64,000 bases of DNA, taken from contig CABJAS010000008.1 of NCBI GenBank assembly GCA_902363625.1, positions 177,047 through 241,046 of the forward strand, written 5' to 3'. Under the pieces are notes generated by a model that searched no databases, was not told the origin of the DNA, and saw only the letters and a program-made list of their open reading frames with translations. This DNA comes from Clostridiaceae bacterium. Lineage in GTDB: Bacteria; Bacillota_I; Bacilli_A; Erysipelotrichales; Coprobacillaceae. The translations under genes were made by a program, and so were the position numbers. Below are positions 40,749 through 50,413 of the stretch, in pieces; position 1 is the first letter of the stretch, and every line of letters begins with the position of its first letter.

Positions 40749-43067
40749 CTATTCAAAATAAACTAATGTGGCACCTAATCCACCTTCGTTAGGTCCGCCG
40801 TCACGATAGGACACAACACTCTTATTGCGATCGAGCATCTTGCGGACACCGTTTCGCAGCACACCGGTTCCCATTCCATGAATGATGCGGACATGCGGAT
40901 AATTGCTGACTAATGCATCATCTAAAAATTTATCGACTAAGCGCATAGCTTCTTCATAACGCAACCCGATAATATTTAATTCATACTGACCGCCGCCTAC
41001 CTTTTTAAGGGATTTTCGATTGGCTTTGATCTTTGGTTTAACGGCTTTGCCTAAATACTGCACTTCATTTTGCTGAAGCTGCATTTTCAGTCCGCCTAAA
41101 GAAATTGTGAGCTGACCGTTCTTAGCAACAGCCGTCACTTCGCCTTCACGATTGACTGAAAGGATCTTGACACGATCTCCAACAGCAAAATCATGTTTTT
41201 CATCACTAATTAATTTGACTTGCGGATCGATATGCTTCATTTCATCTAGCTGATGACGGGCATCAATCACGACATGCATTTTCACATCTTTCGCCTGTTC
41301 CTTTAAGTCATCTAAAATAAGCTGAACGTTCTCTTTAGCTTCCTCGATCAATTGATTTGCTTCTTCTTTTGCTGCTTTAAGCATCTTTTCTTTTTCTTGT
41401 TCAAGCTTAGACAGCTGCTGCTGAAGCTGTTTTTCCAGCTGCGTGTTTAAAGCAATCGATTCATTTAAATGCTCTTCTAACTGACGATTGTTTTCCAACT
41501 CCGTTTCTAAGCTTTCTAGTAAATGATCCTGTTTAGACATGCTTTCTTCTTTGATAGCACGAGCATTGGCAACGATGTGGTCATTTAATCCTAAACGGGT
41601 GGAAATTTCAAAAGCATAGGATTGTCCGATCAGTCCGGTTAATAAATGATAGGTTGGACTCATGGTATCTAAATCAAATTCAACGCTCGCAAACAATACA
41701 AAAGGTTTTTCCTGCGCATATTTTTTTAATCCGGAATAATGAGTCGATGCCACTACATGACAATGATAGCCATGCAGATAATCTAGAACCGCCTGCGCCA
41801 GACTTTCTCCTTCACGAGGGTCTGTTCCGCTTCCGATTTCATCAATCAAAATCAAAGAATGATGGGTCACCTCGTTGGTAATTTCCACAATCTTTTTCAT
41901 ATGTGATGAAAAAGTAGACAACGATTGTTCGATGGACTGATCATCCCCAAGATCACAGAAAATCTGATCATAAAAAGGAACGGTAGCTTCACTGGCAGGA
42001 ACCGCTAATCCGGCTAAGCTCATTAAAGCTAACAATCCCACCGTTTTTAAAGTGACGGTTTTCCCACCAGTGTTGCTTCCGGTAATCAGCAGCATTTCAT
42101 AAGGAGCGCTCATCTCAATATCATTGGCAATAACTTTTGCCGAATCAATTAAAGGATGACGCGCCTGTTTTAGTGATAAATGATCATAATCTTCGCTGAT
42201 ATGAGCAATAACAGCATCCATTGAAGCGGCATAGCTTCCTTTAGCGAACATAAAATCCAACATTTTCAAAGTTTCCTGATTCGCTAATAAAATGGAACTA
42301 TTCTCTTTTACTTTTTGAGACAGTTCAAATAAGATACGTTCAATTTCCCGCTGTTCCTTGTTTTTTTCTTCAGTTAGCTGATTGTTCATTAATACAACAC
42401 TCTCAGGTTCAATGTAAGAGGTATGGCTGGTAGAAGATTCTCCGTGAACAATTCCCTTTACATTGCCTTTGCTGATGGTTTTTACAGGTAAAACGAAGCG
42501 GTCATTACGCATCGTCACAATAGCTTCGCTTAAAAATTCTTTCTGACTGCTTGCCAGCTGATTCATCTTGACATGAATGGAAGACTCAATATTACGAATT
42601 TTCTTACGAATCGAATATAGAGCACTGGAAGCATGGTCATTGACTTCTCCGTCATTGCCGATACAGCGCAAAATCTCTTGCTGTAGCGGTTTGATTTCCA
42701 CTAATGTCTCAACTAATTCGTCAAACAAAGGAGCTGTAATCTCATGTTCTTCATGGTACAGTAAAATGCTGTGTACGGCATCTAACGTGGCATTGATATC
42801 CATCAATTGCTGAGGATATAAAATACCGTCCATAGATGCTTTTTGACACATTAAAGAAAGATCATGCAATCCCCCTAACGGCAAACGCCCATAGCTGAAT
42901 ATCAAACGAATCGCTTCATCTGTCAAACGCAGCTGATAAAGCAGCTCATTTTTATCTTCATACATAGCAAGGCTATTCACTAATTCTTTTCCCAAAGAAC
43001 AAGCCGTATAGCCAAGCAGTTGTTGTTTAATTTTATCAAACTCTAAAATTTCTAATATATTTTTCAT
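40749..43067 (-). CDS. mutS2: MutS2 endonuclease/ATPase
   Basis: A 772-residue MutS paralogue. The ATPase has TGSNTGGKTVTLKTVGLL (Walker A, about 325-342) and ILIDEIGSGTDPREG (Walker B/signature). A long glutamine/lysine-rich coiled coil (about 510-590) precedes a KOW-like region and a C-terminal Smr domain (LRYEEAMRLVDKFLDDAL...IIHGMGTGVLRNGV). MutS2 suppresses homologous recombination and acts on collided ribosomes (family knowledge). It is downstream of the CvpA-like gene as in the B. subtilis yshB-mutSB order. Confidence 0.96.
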   Translation of the reverse strand: MKNILEILEFDKIKQQLLGYTACSLGKELVNSLAMYEDKNELLYQLRLTDEAIRLIFSYGRLPLGGLHDLSLMCQKASMDGILYPQQLMDINATLDAVHSILLYHEEHEITAPLFDELVETLVEIKPLQQEILRCIGNDGEVNDHASSALYSIRKKIRNIESSIHVKMNQLASSQKEFLSEAIVTMRNDRFVLPVKTISKGNVKGIVHGESSTSHTSYIEPESVVLMNNQLTEEKNKEQREIERILFELSQKVKENSSILLANQETLKMLDFMFAKGSYAASMDAVIAHISEDYDHLSLKQARHPLIDSAKVIANDIEMSAPYEMLLITGSNTGGKTVTLKTVGLLALMSLAGLAVPASEATVPFYDQIFCDLGDDQSIEQSLSTFSSHMKKIVEITNEVTHHSLILIDEIGSGTDPREGESLAQAVLDYLHGYHCHVVASTHYSGLKKYAQEKPFVLFASVEFDLDTMSPTYHLLTGLIGQSYAFEISTRLGLNDHIVANARAIKEESMSKQDHLLESLETELENNRQLEEHLNESIALNTQLEKQLQQQLSKLEQEKEKMLKAAKEEANQLIEEAKENVQLILDDLKEQAKDVKMHVVIDARHQLDEMKHIDPQVKLISDEKHDFAVGDRVKILSVNREGEVTAVAKNGQLTISLGGLKMQLQQNEVQYLGKAVKPKIKANRKSLKKVGGGQYELNIIGLRYEEAMRLVDKFLDDALVSNYPHVRIIHGMGTGVLRNGVRKMLDRNKSVVSYRDGGPNEGGLGATLVYFE

Positions 43068-43074
43068 AATGTTC

Positions 43075-43908
43075 CTATTCTACGATAATCTTATTATTGA
43101 CAATATCCTTAATATCTTGCGGAATACCAGGAATATTCAATAATTCGTCGATTTGTTTTTTTGTTTCTTGATCGACTTTTACATCCTGTGCCTGTTCAAT
43201 GTCACTGCGATAGCTTTCTACTAGATCATTGACATCTTGCGGTGTGACTAATCCCATATCCTGAGCGCTGGTAATCATTGTTTTTAAAGTAGACAATGAA
43301 TTCTTATCCAGTTTATCTAATGAGAACGATGAAAAGTCTAAATTTTTTGTCAGATTATAAGTATCACTTAATGCGTTCAATTGTTTGCTTGCTTCCGGAA
43401 CCAAATCCAGAATATGACTGGCAATCGTGGAATTATCGATAATTTTATTTCCATCCTTAATAAACGGCATCATCATGACACATAAAGCAATAAAAGTGAA
43501 AATCAAGCCTTCAACTAAGCTTAAAGCACTTCCTAATATTCCATCAATAAAACGGCTGAATGCCAATGTATCAATAAAACGTTTGATCGTATTGCGGAAA
43601 ACAAATAAGATCACTACTTTTAAAATCATAAAAATGACTAATAAAACAATAAAAGCAATCACCTGATAAATAAGGGGATAGAATCCTTTTAATACCTCAC
43701 TGATTGCTCCGTCGGATATACGAATTTGAAAAGTGAATAATAAAGAGATTGGCTTAGAAAGTATAAAGGCCAGAAAAAATGCCAGAATACTTAATATGAA
43801 TGAAAAGAAACGCGTAGTAAACCCCCGAAAATATCCTACTAACATACTGATTAATAAAAAACCTATGACAATAATATCCAAAATAAATGATGGATTTAAG
43901 TTACCCAT
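43075..43908 (-). CDS. CvpA family membrane protein
   Basis: A 277-residue protein with four to five membrane segments in the first 160 residues and a soluble C-terminal part with coiled-coil tendency. The opening FILDIIVIGFLLISMLVGYFRGF is the CvpA signature region. The family is linked to colicin V production and stress; its role is unclear. Position between rnhC and mutS2 matches B. subtilis yshB. ATG 43908 is preferred over an upstream GTG that lies inside the GAGGTG ribosome binding site. No polX or zapA is seen. Confidence 0.8.
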   Translation of the reverse strand: MGNLNPSFILDIIVIGFLLISMLVGYFRGFTTRFFSFILSILAFFLAFILSKPISLLFTFQIRISDGAISEVLKGFYPLIYQVIAFIVLLVIFMILKVVILFVFRNTIKRFIDTLAFSRFIDGILGSALSLVEGLIFTFIALCVMMMPFIKDGNKIIDNSTIASHILDLVPEASKQLNALSDTYNLTKNLDFSSFSLDKLDKNSLSTLKTMITSAQDMGLVTPQDVNDLVESYRSDIEQAQDVKVDQETKKQIDELLNIPGIPQDIKDIVNNKIIVE

Positions 43909-43999
43909 ATAAATCACCTCTTAAAGTATTGTAACAAATTAAATTTATGCTGTCAAAAAGGTTGAAAAAGTGTTATAATTAGACTAGGAGGCGAATGAA

Positions 44000-44899
44000 A
44001 TGGATCCTATTGTCATTGTCACAAATGAGACTGCTTTAGAAAAAATGAAGAAATTCTATGATAGCCAAATGATAGATAGTAATGAGTCAAACATTATTTT
44101 TTCTGCCAAAACAGTTGGATGTCATATCGTCTGTTATGAAAACCTTCAGGTTGAATTTGCAGGGAACAATGCTTTGATCGAAGCAAGCCGTTGGGAAAAG
44201 ATTGATCATCCTAACAAAGATACGGATCAGGAAGGATTATTCTTGCAAAGTCATATCGGTGCGGCGGAAGTTGGTTCAGGAGACTATTTTGGACCAATGT
44301 GTATTGTAGCCTGTTACGTCGATGAACGTGATATCGATTGGTTGAAATCGATCGATATACACCATCCGCAGTCCTTAACCGATCAGGAAATTGTTGCGAA
44401 AGCCAAAGCAATTAAAGACCGTATGATTTACAGTCTTTTACTTTTGGATAATGCGCATTACAATAATGCGATCAGTCACGGAACGAATCAAGCAACATTA
44501 AAGGCGCAGCTTCATAATCAAGCGATTACAAATGTGATGCAAAAGCTTCAACAACCCATTGAAACAAAGGTCATCGAGCAGTTTGTTTCAAGCAAGACTT
44601 ATTTCAATTATTTAAAAAATGAAGTCGTCGTTGTTAAAGATTTAATCTTTGAGGAAAATGCTCAGCTCAAATATTTAGCAGTTGGCTGCTCGTACATTTT
44701 GGCAAAGTATGCATATTTGCAGTACTATACGAACATGTGCAAGAGTTTAAAAATTAAACTTCCAAGAGGAACCGGTGCCAATGTGGACGTCATTGGTGCA
44801 CAAATCATTAAAAATTATGGGGAAAGAATGCTCGTCAAAGTCGGTAAATTACATCTTACCAACACTAAAAGAATGAAAGAGCTAGTAAACAAGGAATAG
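44000..44899 (+). CDS. rnhC: RNase HIII homologue with altered active site
   Basis: A 299-residue RNase HIII by overall sequence: N-terminal TBP-like domain, then IGAAEVGSGDYFGP, LHNQAITNVM, SYILAKYAYL, LPRGTGA and KVGKLHLTNT. Active enzymes have a GSDEVGTGDYFGP motif whose aspartate-glutamate pair binds metal; here it is AE (Ala89-Glu90). The DSK motif is missing (HHPQSLTDQE), and the IDQF aspartate is glutamate (IEQF, Glu193). It may have lost cleavage and kept hybrid binding. Its position next to the cvpA-mutS2 pair matches B. subtilis rnhC. AGGAGG sits 10 bases before the ATG. Confidence 0.85.
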   Translation: MDPIVIVTNETALEKMKKFYDSQMIDSNESNIIFSAKTVGCHIVCYENLQVEFAGNNALIEASRWEKIDHPNKDTDQEGLFLQSHIGAAEVGSGDYFGPMCIVACYVDERDIDWLKSIDIHHPQSLTDQEIVAKAKAIKDRMIYSLLLLDNAHYNNAISHGTNQATLKAQLHNQAITNVMQKLQQPIETKVIEQFVSSKTYFNYLKNEVVVVKDLIFEENAQLKYLAVGCSYILAKYAYLQYYTNMCKSLKIKLPRGTGANVDVIGAQIIKNYGERMLVKVGKLHLTNTKRMKELVNKE

Positions 44900-44915
44900 C
44901 CAATGGCTATTCCTT
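44891..44915. terminator. Bidirectional terminator between rnhC and the dCMP deaminase gene
   Basis: AAGGAATAGCC (44891-44901) and GGCTATTCCTT (44905-44915) form a perfect stem spanning the two convergent gene ends; T runs follow on both sides. Confidence 0.7.
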
Positions 44916-45374
44916 TATAATTATATCGAAAGTCGGCATCTTTGTATATTTCACTCCGGCAGCATCAAGCATACGTTTTGCGGCAAGATCACTGCTTGTA
45001 CCTAAATATTTTTCATCTTCATAAATAATTTCTTTGATTCCGCTTTGAATGATCGCTTTCGTACATTCATGACAAGGGAATAAAGACACATAGATCTTAC
45101 AATTTTTCAAATTCTGTGTACTGTTTAAGATTGCATTTAATTCTGCATGAACAACATAAGGATATTTGGTCTTTTCTAAATCCCCGTCACGTGCTTCCCA
45201 AGGGAATTCATCATCCTCGCACCCCCAAGGCAGTCCGTTATAGCCAACACCGACAATCTTTTTATCTGTATTGACAATGCAGGCTCCTACTTGTGTATTG
45301 GGATCTTTTGAACGAAACGCTGAAAGTTTAGCAACTCCCATGAAATATTCATCCCAGCTAATTACTTTGCTCAT
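44907..45374 (-). CDS. comEB: dCMP deaminase (ComEB family)
   Basis: A 155-residue zinc deaminase converting dCMP to dUMP for thymidylate synthesis. Zinc motif HAELNAIL (histidine and catalytic glutamate) and PCHECTKAI (two cysteines) are present, with DPNTQVGACIV and GVGYNGLPWG typical of the dCMP-specific branch. An upstream GTG in frame lies in the ribosome binding site, so ATG 45374 is used. A single gene. Confidence 0.9.
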   Translation of the reverse strand: MSKVISWDEYFMGVAKLSAFRSKDPNTQVGACIVNTDKKIVGVGYNGLPWGCEDDEFPWEARDGDLEKTKYPYVVHAELNAILNSTQNLKNCKIYVSLFPCHECTKAIIQSGIKEIIYEDEKYLGTSSDLAAKRMLDAAGVKYTKMPTFDIIIKE

Positions 45375-45428
45375 CTTCCTCACCTCTTATTCTAGTTATA
45401 TCACAACTTAATGATTATGCAAGAAAAA

Positions 45429-45461
45429 AACTAAGAAATGATTAATCTCGATTTCTTAGTT
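45429..45461 (-). terminator. Terminator of the lspA-rluD unit
   Basis: AACTAAGAAAT (45429-45439) pairs with ATTTCTTAGTT (45451-45461); a seven-T tract follows on the minus strand. It overlaps the stop codon. Confidence 0.75.
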
Positions 45462-46362
45462 CTTTTAATTTTTCTTCAAATTCTTTTGGCAGATCCGCTT
45501 CAAAGCTCATCACTTCATTCGTTGTCGGATGAACAAAACCTAAAGTTTTTGCGTGCAGGTACTGACCAAACGAATGATCATCACGGCGATAGCCATATTT
45601 AGGATCCCCATAGACAGGGTGATCAATAAATGCCATATGCACCCTGATCTGATGTGTACGTCCGGTTTCCAAACGGCATTCGATCAGCGTTAAGTCATCC
45701 TTTTCAAAACGTTCAAGCACTTTAAAATTTGTACGTGCCTGTTTTGAGTTATGATCGGTTACCGTCATTTTCTGGCGGTCTTTTGTATCACGTCCGATTG
45801 GTGCATCAATCGTACCGAATTCATGAGCGATATTTCCATGAACTAAGGCAATGTAGCTTCTTTCCACACTATGCTCACGAAGCTGATCACTTAAATGATG
45901 ATGGGCCTTATCATTTTTTGCGACCATCAGCAGACCGCTGGTTTCCTTATCAATACGATGAACGATTCCGGGACGAATAATCCCATTGATTCCAGATAGA
46001 TCCTGACAATGATACAGCAAGGCATTGACTAAAGTCCCGCTATTAATCCCCACTGAAGGATGAACGATCATTCCGTTAGGCTTATTCACAACGATCACAT
46101 CCGCATCCTCATAAACTACGTCCAAAGGAATATCCTCCGGCAAAATTTCCATTTCTTTATCTTCCGGCAATTCGATTTCAATTAAATCTCCATTTTGTAC
46201 TTTATAGCTGTTTTTTTCCGTTTTCCCATTTACCAGCACTAATCCATCATTGATAAACTGCTGAATACGGGTACGAGTCAGATCCGGCATCATCTTAGCT
46301 AAATATTTATCCAAGCGGCTTCCAATATCTGCAGCTTCTACGATTTTCTCGATTGTCTCCAT
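45442..46362 (-). CDS. RluA/RluD family 23S rRNA pseudouridine synthase
   Basis: A 306-residue enzyme: S4 RNA-binding domain (residues about 14-75, RLDKYLAKMMPDLTRTRIQQFI) followed by the synthase domain with HRIDKETSGLLMVAKND (catalytic aspartate) and GRTHQIRVH. The B. subtilis neighbour of lspA in this position is ylyB, the RluD-like synthase. It overlaps lspA by 25 bases and is the last gene of that unit. Confidence 0.93.
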   Translation of the reverse strand: METIEKIVEAADIGSRLDKYLAKMMPDLTRTRIQQFINDGLVLVNGKTEKNSYKVQNGDLIEIELPEDKEMEILPEDIPLDVVYEDADVIVVNKPNGMIVHPSVGINSGTLVNALLYHCQDLSGINGIIRPGIVHRIDKETSGLLMVAKNDKAHHHLSDQLREHSVERSYIALVHGNIAHEFGTIDAPIGRDTKDRQKMTVTDHNSKQARTNFKVLERFEKDDLTLIECRLETGRTHQIRVHMAFIDHPVYGDPKYGYRRDDHSFGQYLHAKTLGFVHPTTNEVMSFEADLPKEFEEKLKELRNRD

Positions 46363-46841
46363 TGTTTTAACTCCTCTTCAAAAGTATCTAATATAATTAA
46401 AAATACCCCTAATACGATACATATATCTGCAATATTGAAAATAGGGAAATCATAGCCAAAGATAATCAGATCGACAAAGTCACGAACGAATCCTAACATA
46501 ATACGATCCAGACAATTCCCAATCGCTCCGGCAATGACTAATGCAAAACCAAAACGGGCAAATTTATCTTCCGGCTTCGTTTTAAAGAAAAAGTATCCCA
46601 AGGCCCCTACTGCAACGACTGCCGCAATCACAAAGATCCACGTATGTCCTTCAAATAAAGACCATGCTCCTCCGTAGTTTGTCATGTATGTAAAATAGAA
46701 AAAACGATCAATTACTTTTACTCCGGTACCCCCAAAAGGTAGTACGGATTGAGCAATGATCTTTGTGATCTGATCTAAAACGATCATCACCACAATAAAA
46801 ATCGGGTATATCACTAGTTCTGTTTTTTTGAATTTACTCAT
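46338..46841 (-). CDS. lspA: Lipoprotein signal peptidase (SPase II)
   Basis: A 167-residue integral membrane aspartyl protease cleaving lipoprotein signal peptides. Four membrane segments; DQITK near the N-terminus, GNCLDRIMLGFVRDFVD and FNIADICIVLG provide the catalytic aspartates. The conserved asparagine region reads NYGGAWSLF. An upstream GTG belongs to the ribosome binding site, so ATG 46841 is used. It is downstream of ileS, as in B. subtilis. Confidence 0.95.
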   Translation of the reverse strand: MSKFKKTELVIYPIFIVVMIVLDQITKIIAQSVLPFGGTGVKVIDRFFYFTYMTNYGGAWSLFEGHTWIFVIAAVVAVGALGYFFFKTKPEDKFARFGFALVIAGAIGNCLDRIMLGFVRDFVDLIIFGYDFPIFNIADICIVLGVFLIILDTFEEELKQWRQSRKS

Positions 46842-46940
46842 TTTTATCACCTTATAACATTATACAAGTTTTGAGCGATAATGCAAATACTTAAAGAAAA
46901 AGCTGTGATTCTTTCGTTTTAAAGTCCTTATATTTTTAAG

Positions 46941-46968
46941 AAAAAAGAGGATATGCTCTCATATCCTC
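46941..46968 (-). terminator. Terminator after ileS
   Basis: GAGGATATG (46947-46955) and CATATCCTC (46960-46968) form a perfect stem, with six T following on the minus strand. Confidence 0.8.
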
Positions 46969-46974
46969 CCTATT

Positions 46975-49728
46975 TTATCCGTTAACAACGTCAAAGCAGC
47001 GTTCACACAATTCTTCATCATGCATTTCATCTTCGTCAAATACTGCCCAGCAGCGTGCACAAGTATGACCATTGAATTTCTCTACTTTGATATAGCTTGT
47101 CTCAAATTCTTCTAAACCATCTGTTTCATCTGTCAATTCACATTTTGAAACGATGAACATCAGTTTCAGTGTATCTTTCAGCTTTTCAACATCAGCAAAC
47201 TCTTTCTTTAATGAAAGCGTTACTTTTGCTTCCAGTGATTTTCCGATTACTTTATCATTACGCTTCACTTCCAATGCTTTCAGAACATCTTTTCTTACTT
47301 CCATGAATTGACTCATTAAATGATTTGCTTCTTCTAAATGCGGTAAAGCAAGCACTTCCGGCATTTTTTCCATACAGATTGACACTGCTTTTTCTTCACC
47401 GAAATCAAAGTAGTCATGTAATTCTTCGGTAGTAAATACTAAGATAGGCGCATATAAGCGAGTCAATGCTTTTAAATTATAGTAAAGAACAGTTTGTACC
47501 TGACGACGTCTTTTATTATCTTCTTTTTCAATGTATAGGATATCTTTAGTGAAATCTCCATAGAAAGCACTTAATACATTGATCATATAGTTAGACATCA
47601 GCTGATTGGCTTCTGAGAAGTCATAGCGGTCATACGCATCCATCGTTTGTCTAATAACATCATTTAACTGCCCTAATACATATTCATCAACTAATTCAAG
47701 ATCATCTAAGCCAACTAAGTCTTTAACCTTAAAGCCGTTTAGATTTCCTAATAAGAAACGCAGTGTATTTCTGATCTTACGATAGCCTTCGGCAATCTGT
47801 TTCATGATCTCATCACTGATGCGGACATCTGATTGATAAGCTACAGAAGTTGCCCACAGACGTACAACATCAGCTCCGTATTGGTTCACTAATTTGATAG
47901 GATCAACTACATTTCCTAATGATTTAGACATTTTATTACCTTTTCCATCTAATACAAATCCATGGGATAAGACAGATTTATAAGGTGCCTTTCCATAAAC
48001 TGCAGTACCGATGATCAGTGAAGAGTTGAACCATCCACGGTATTGGTCGCTTCCTTCAAAGTAAAGCTCCATTGGGTAATACCCTAATCTTTCTTTCATA
48101 CATCCGGTGTGACTTGATCCTGAATCGAACCAAACATCCATGATATCTGTTTCTTTTTTAAAGATACCATTTGGTGAATGCTCATTTGTATAGCCTTCTG
48201 GCAACAAGCTTGCTTCATCTTTTTCAAACCAAATATTTGATCCATATTCTCTGAATAAATCAGAGATATGCTTAAAGACCGCTTCATCCATCACCGGTGT
48301 TCCGTCTTCACAGTAGAAGATTGGGATTGGAACACCCCAAGAACGCTGACGTGAGATACACCAGTCCCCACGATCCTTAATCATATTATAAATACGGATA
48401 TGTCCCCATGGATTTAGCCATTTTGTATTATCGATTTCGCTTAGCAATTTGTCTCTGATCTTATCGATTGAGCAGAACCATTGTGCTGTCGCTCTGAAAA
48501 TCACTGGCTTTTTAGTACGCCAGTCATGAGGATAAGAGTGAGTAATGAACTCTAAATGCAGCAGGTGTCCTAATTCTTCCAGTTTTAATCCTACGGTTTT
48601 ATTAGCTGCATCGACGTGCTGCCCGGCTAGGAATTCTCCTGCTTCTGCCATCATCTTTCCTTTGTCATCAACCGGACATAATACCGGCAGGTGGTAAAGA
48701 TTTCCGACATTGAAGTCATCTACCCCATGCCCGGGAGCTGTATGAACACATCCAGTCCCCGCTTCATCGGTAACATGATCCCCTAAGATCACTAAAGTTT
48801 CTCTTTCATAATAAGGATCGATCTCCTTAAATGGATGCACACAGGTAATATTCTCTAATTCCTGTCCTTTGAAAGTTTTTAAGATATCATGTTTTTCAAG
48901 ACCAAACTTCTCACAAAGCTCTTCTACTTTGCTTTCTAACATGATCAGTTTTCCTTTTTCTGTATCTACCACTGCATAAACTAAATTAGCATTTAAGCAG
49001 ATTCCGGTATTTGCCGGGATAGTCCAAGGAGTGGTTGTCCAGATGACGAATTTTTCATCACCTTCTAAAACACCTTTCCCATCAAGGACATCAAAAGTAA
49101 CGAAAATCGTCGGTGATTTTACATCATAGTATTCGATTTCCGCTTCAGCCAAAGCCGATTCAGAAGAATATGACCAATATACCGGTTTCTTTCCTTTATA
49201 GATCAATCCATCCATTGCCATCTTTGCAAATACTTCAATTTGATTAGCTTCAAAGCTTTTATGCAATGTTAAATAGGGATGATCATAATCTGCCATCGTT
49301 CCCATACGCACTAACTGTTCTTTTTGTTTATTGACTTGTTCTAAAGCGTATTCTTCGCATTTCTTACGGAATTCGCCGACACTCATCGTTTTACGATTAA
49401 CGCCTAATTTTTGGATGGCACTTTCGATTGGCAGTCCATGTGTATCCCATCCTGGGATATAAGGTACATAATAGCCTTCCATCTGTTTTGTTCTGACGAT
49501 CACATCTTTAATTACTTTATTAAGCATATGCCCCATATGCATATTTCCGTTTGCATAGGGAGGTCCGTCATGAAAAGCAAACGGCTTATTTTCTTTAGTG
49601 GCTTCATCCACTAATTGATACAGTCCCATTTCTTTCCATCTTTCAACGAACTTAGGTTCTTTCTTATTTAAGTTTCCACGCATTTCAAAATCTGTTTTCG
49701 GCATCAGTAATGTGTCTTTATAGTTCAT
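46975..49728 (-). CDS. ileS: Isoleucyl-tRNA synthetase
   Basis: A 917-residue class-I synthetase. HIGH-type motif is HMGH (PYANGNMHMGHMLNK), the KMSKS motif is intact (GKGNKMSKSLGN), the CP1 editing domain is present, and the C-terminal zinc-finger CARCWAVFDEDEMHDEELCERC is complete. The eukaryote-like mupirocin-resistant form is not indicated; this is the standard bacterial type. Expression is controlled by the T-box leader just upstream. Order divIVA-ileS-lspA-rluD is as in B. subtilis. Confidence 0.98.
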   Translation of the reverse strand: MNYKDTLLMPKTDFEMRGNLNKKEPKFVERWKEMGLYQLVDEATKENKPFAFHDGPPYANGNMHMGHMLNKVIKDVIVRTKQMEGYYVPYIPGWDTHGLPIESAIQKLGVNRKTMSVGEFRKKCEEYALEQVNKQKEQLVRMGTMADYDHPYLTLHKSFEANQIEVFAKMAMDGLIYKGKKPVYWSYSSESALAEAEIEYYDVKSPTIFVTFDVLDGKGVLEGDEKFVIWTTTPWTIPANTGICLNANLVYAVVDTEKGKLIMLESKVEELCEKFGLEKHDILKTFKGQELENITCVHPFKEIDPYYERETLVILGDHVTDEAGTGCVHTAPGHGVDDFNVGNLYHLPVLCPVDDKGKMMAEAGEFLAGQHVDAANKTVGLKLEELGHLLHLEFITHSYPHDWRTKKPVIFRATAQWFCSIDKIRDKLLSEIDNTKWLNPWGHIRIYNMIKDRGDWCISRQRSWGVPIPIFYCEDGTPVMDEAVFKHISDLFREYGSNIWFEKDEASLLPEGYTNEHSPNGIFKKETDIMDVWFDSGSSHTGCMKERLGYYPMELYFEGSDQYRGWFNSSLIIGTAVYGKAPYKSVLSHGFVLDGKGNKMSKSLGNVVDPIKLVNQYGADVVRLWATSVAYQSDVRISDEIMKQIAEGYRKIRNTLRFLLGNLNGFKVKDLVGLDDLELVDEYVLGQLNDVIRQTMDAYDRYDFSEANQLMSNYMINVLSAFYGDFTKDILYIEKEDNKRRRQVQTVLYYNLKALTRLYAPILVFTTEELHDYFDFGEEKAVSICMEKMPEVLALPHLEEANHLMSQFMEVRKDVLKALEVKRNDKVIGKSLEAKVTLSLKKEFADVEKLKDTLKLMFIVSKCELTDETDGLEEFETSYIKVEKFNGHTCARCWAVFDEDEMHDEELCERCFDVVNG

Positions 49729-49744
49729 CTTTTTTCCCTCCTAA

Positions 49745-49958
49745 TAAAAAAAGACGTCCTGTCAAAGGACGTCATAAATAACGCGGTACCACCTTCGTTC
49801 ATGCTTGCGCATGCCCTTAGCATCTTAACGCGATGAACGGCTAACCTTACTTATCCTTCAGGCAGCAACTCCAGAGTGATTCTGCAAAATGCCATTGTCA
49901 GTTCTCACCAGCCACTGACTCTCTTAAATGGGGTTCTTTTGCACTGTCTCTTTCTTTG
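49745..49958 (-). promoter_or_regulatory. T-box riboswitch for ileS
   Basis: The minus strand contains the T-box sequence GGTGGTACCGCG near 49782-49793, followed by the terminator stem GACGTCCT (arms 49766-49773 and 49753-49760) and a T run. Upstream stem I contains an ATC at 49878-49880, within GAATCACT, as candidate isoleucine specifier. Uncharged tRNA-Ile would stabilise the antiterminator and turn on ileS. Confidence 0.92.
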
Positions 49959-49962
49959 TTGT

Positions 49963-50400
49963 TTATTCTTCACTGCTTTGGTTTTCTGATTCCTTGATCA
50001 GATAGAATATCTCTGACTGATCAATTGTATCCAATAGATCTTTTGACATCTTTTCAACATTCGCTCGAAAAGCAATCGCCTGATCCTTATAACCTTCTAC
50101 TTCACTGTTCAGGGTACGAACATAATCCAATGATTCTTTTAAGATCATATTGGCATTTCGCTTTGCCTTTTCGATCAAATCGCTTGCTTCTTTCAAAGCC
50201 AGTCTGGCAATTTCCTCATTGGTTTTTTCTGTGATATTGACGCGATGCATAAGCAGCTCATTTTGTTTAACAAGTGCCTCTTTTGCTTGTTTAAGCGTTT
50301 CGATTTCACTGTCTTTAAGTTGTATGATCTCATCATTCTTTTTTACATATTCATTGACCATATGCTTATTATAACCACGAAACTGTTTCTTAAACTCCAT
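49963..50400 (-). CDS. divIVA: DivIVA domain protein
   Basis: A 145-residue coiled-coil protein that in Firmicutes binds curved membranes at septa and poles. FKKQFRGYNKHMVNEYV (residues 3-19) is the DivIVA lipid-binding signature; the rest is coiled coil (IIQLKDSEIETLKQAKEALVKQ). The start is ATG 50400: an ATG four codons upstream abuts AAGGGG, whereas this one lies 9 bases downstream of it. It follows ylmH, as in B. subtilis. Confidence 0.9.
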   Translation of the reverse strand: MEFKKQFRGYNKHMVNEYVKKNDEIIQLKDSEIETLKQAKEALVKQNELLMHRVNITEKTNEEIARLALKEASDLIEKAKRNANMILKESLDYVRTLNSEVEGYKDQAIAFRANVEKMSKDLLDTIDQSEIFYLIKESENQSSEE

Positions 50401-50413
50401 ACCACTCATCCCC

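Noticed and set aside
46975..49728. Zinc-finger variant or mupirocin-resistant ileS
   Set aside because: The four C-terminal cysteines and the HMGH and KMSKS motifs are standard; nothing indicates the alternative form.
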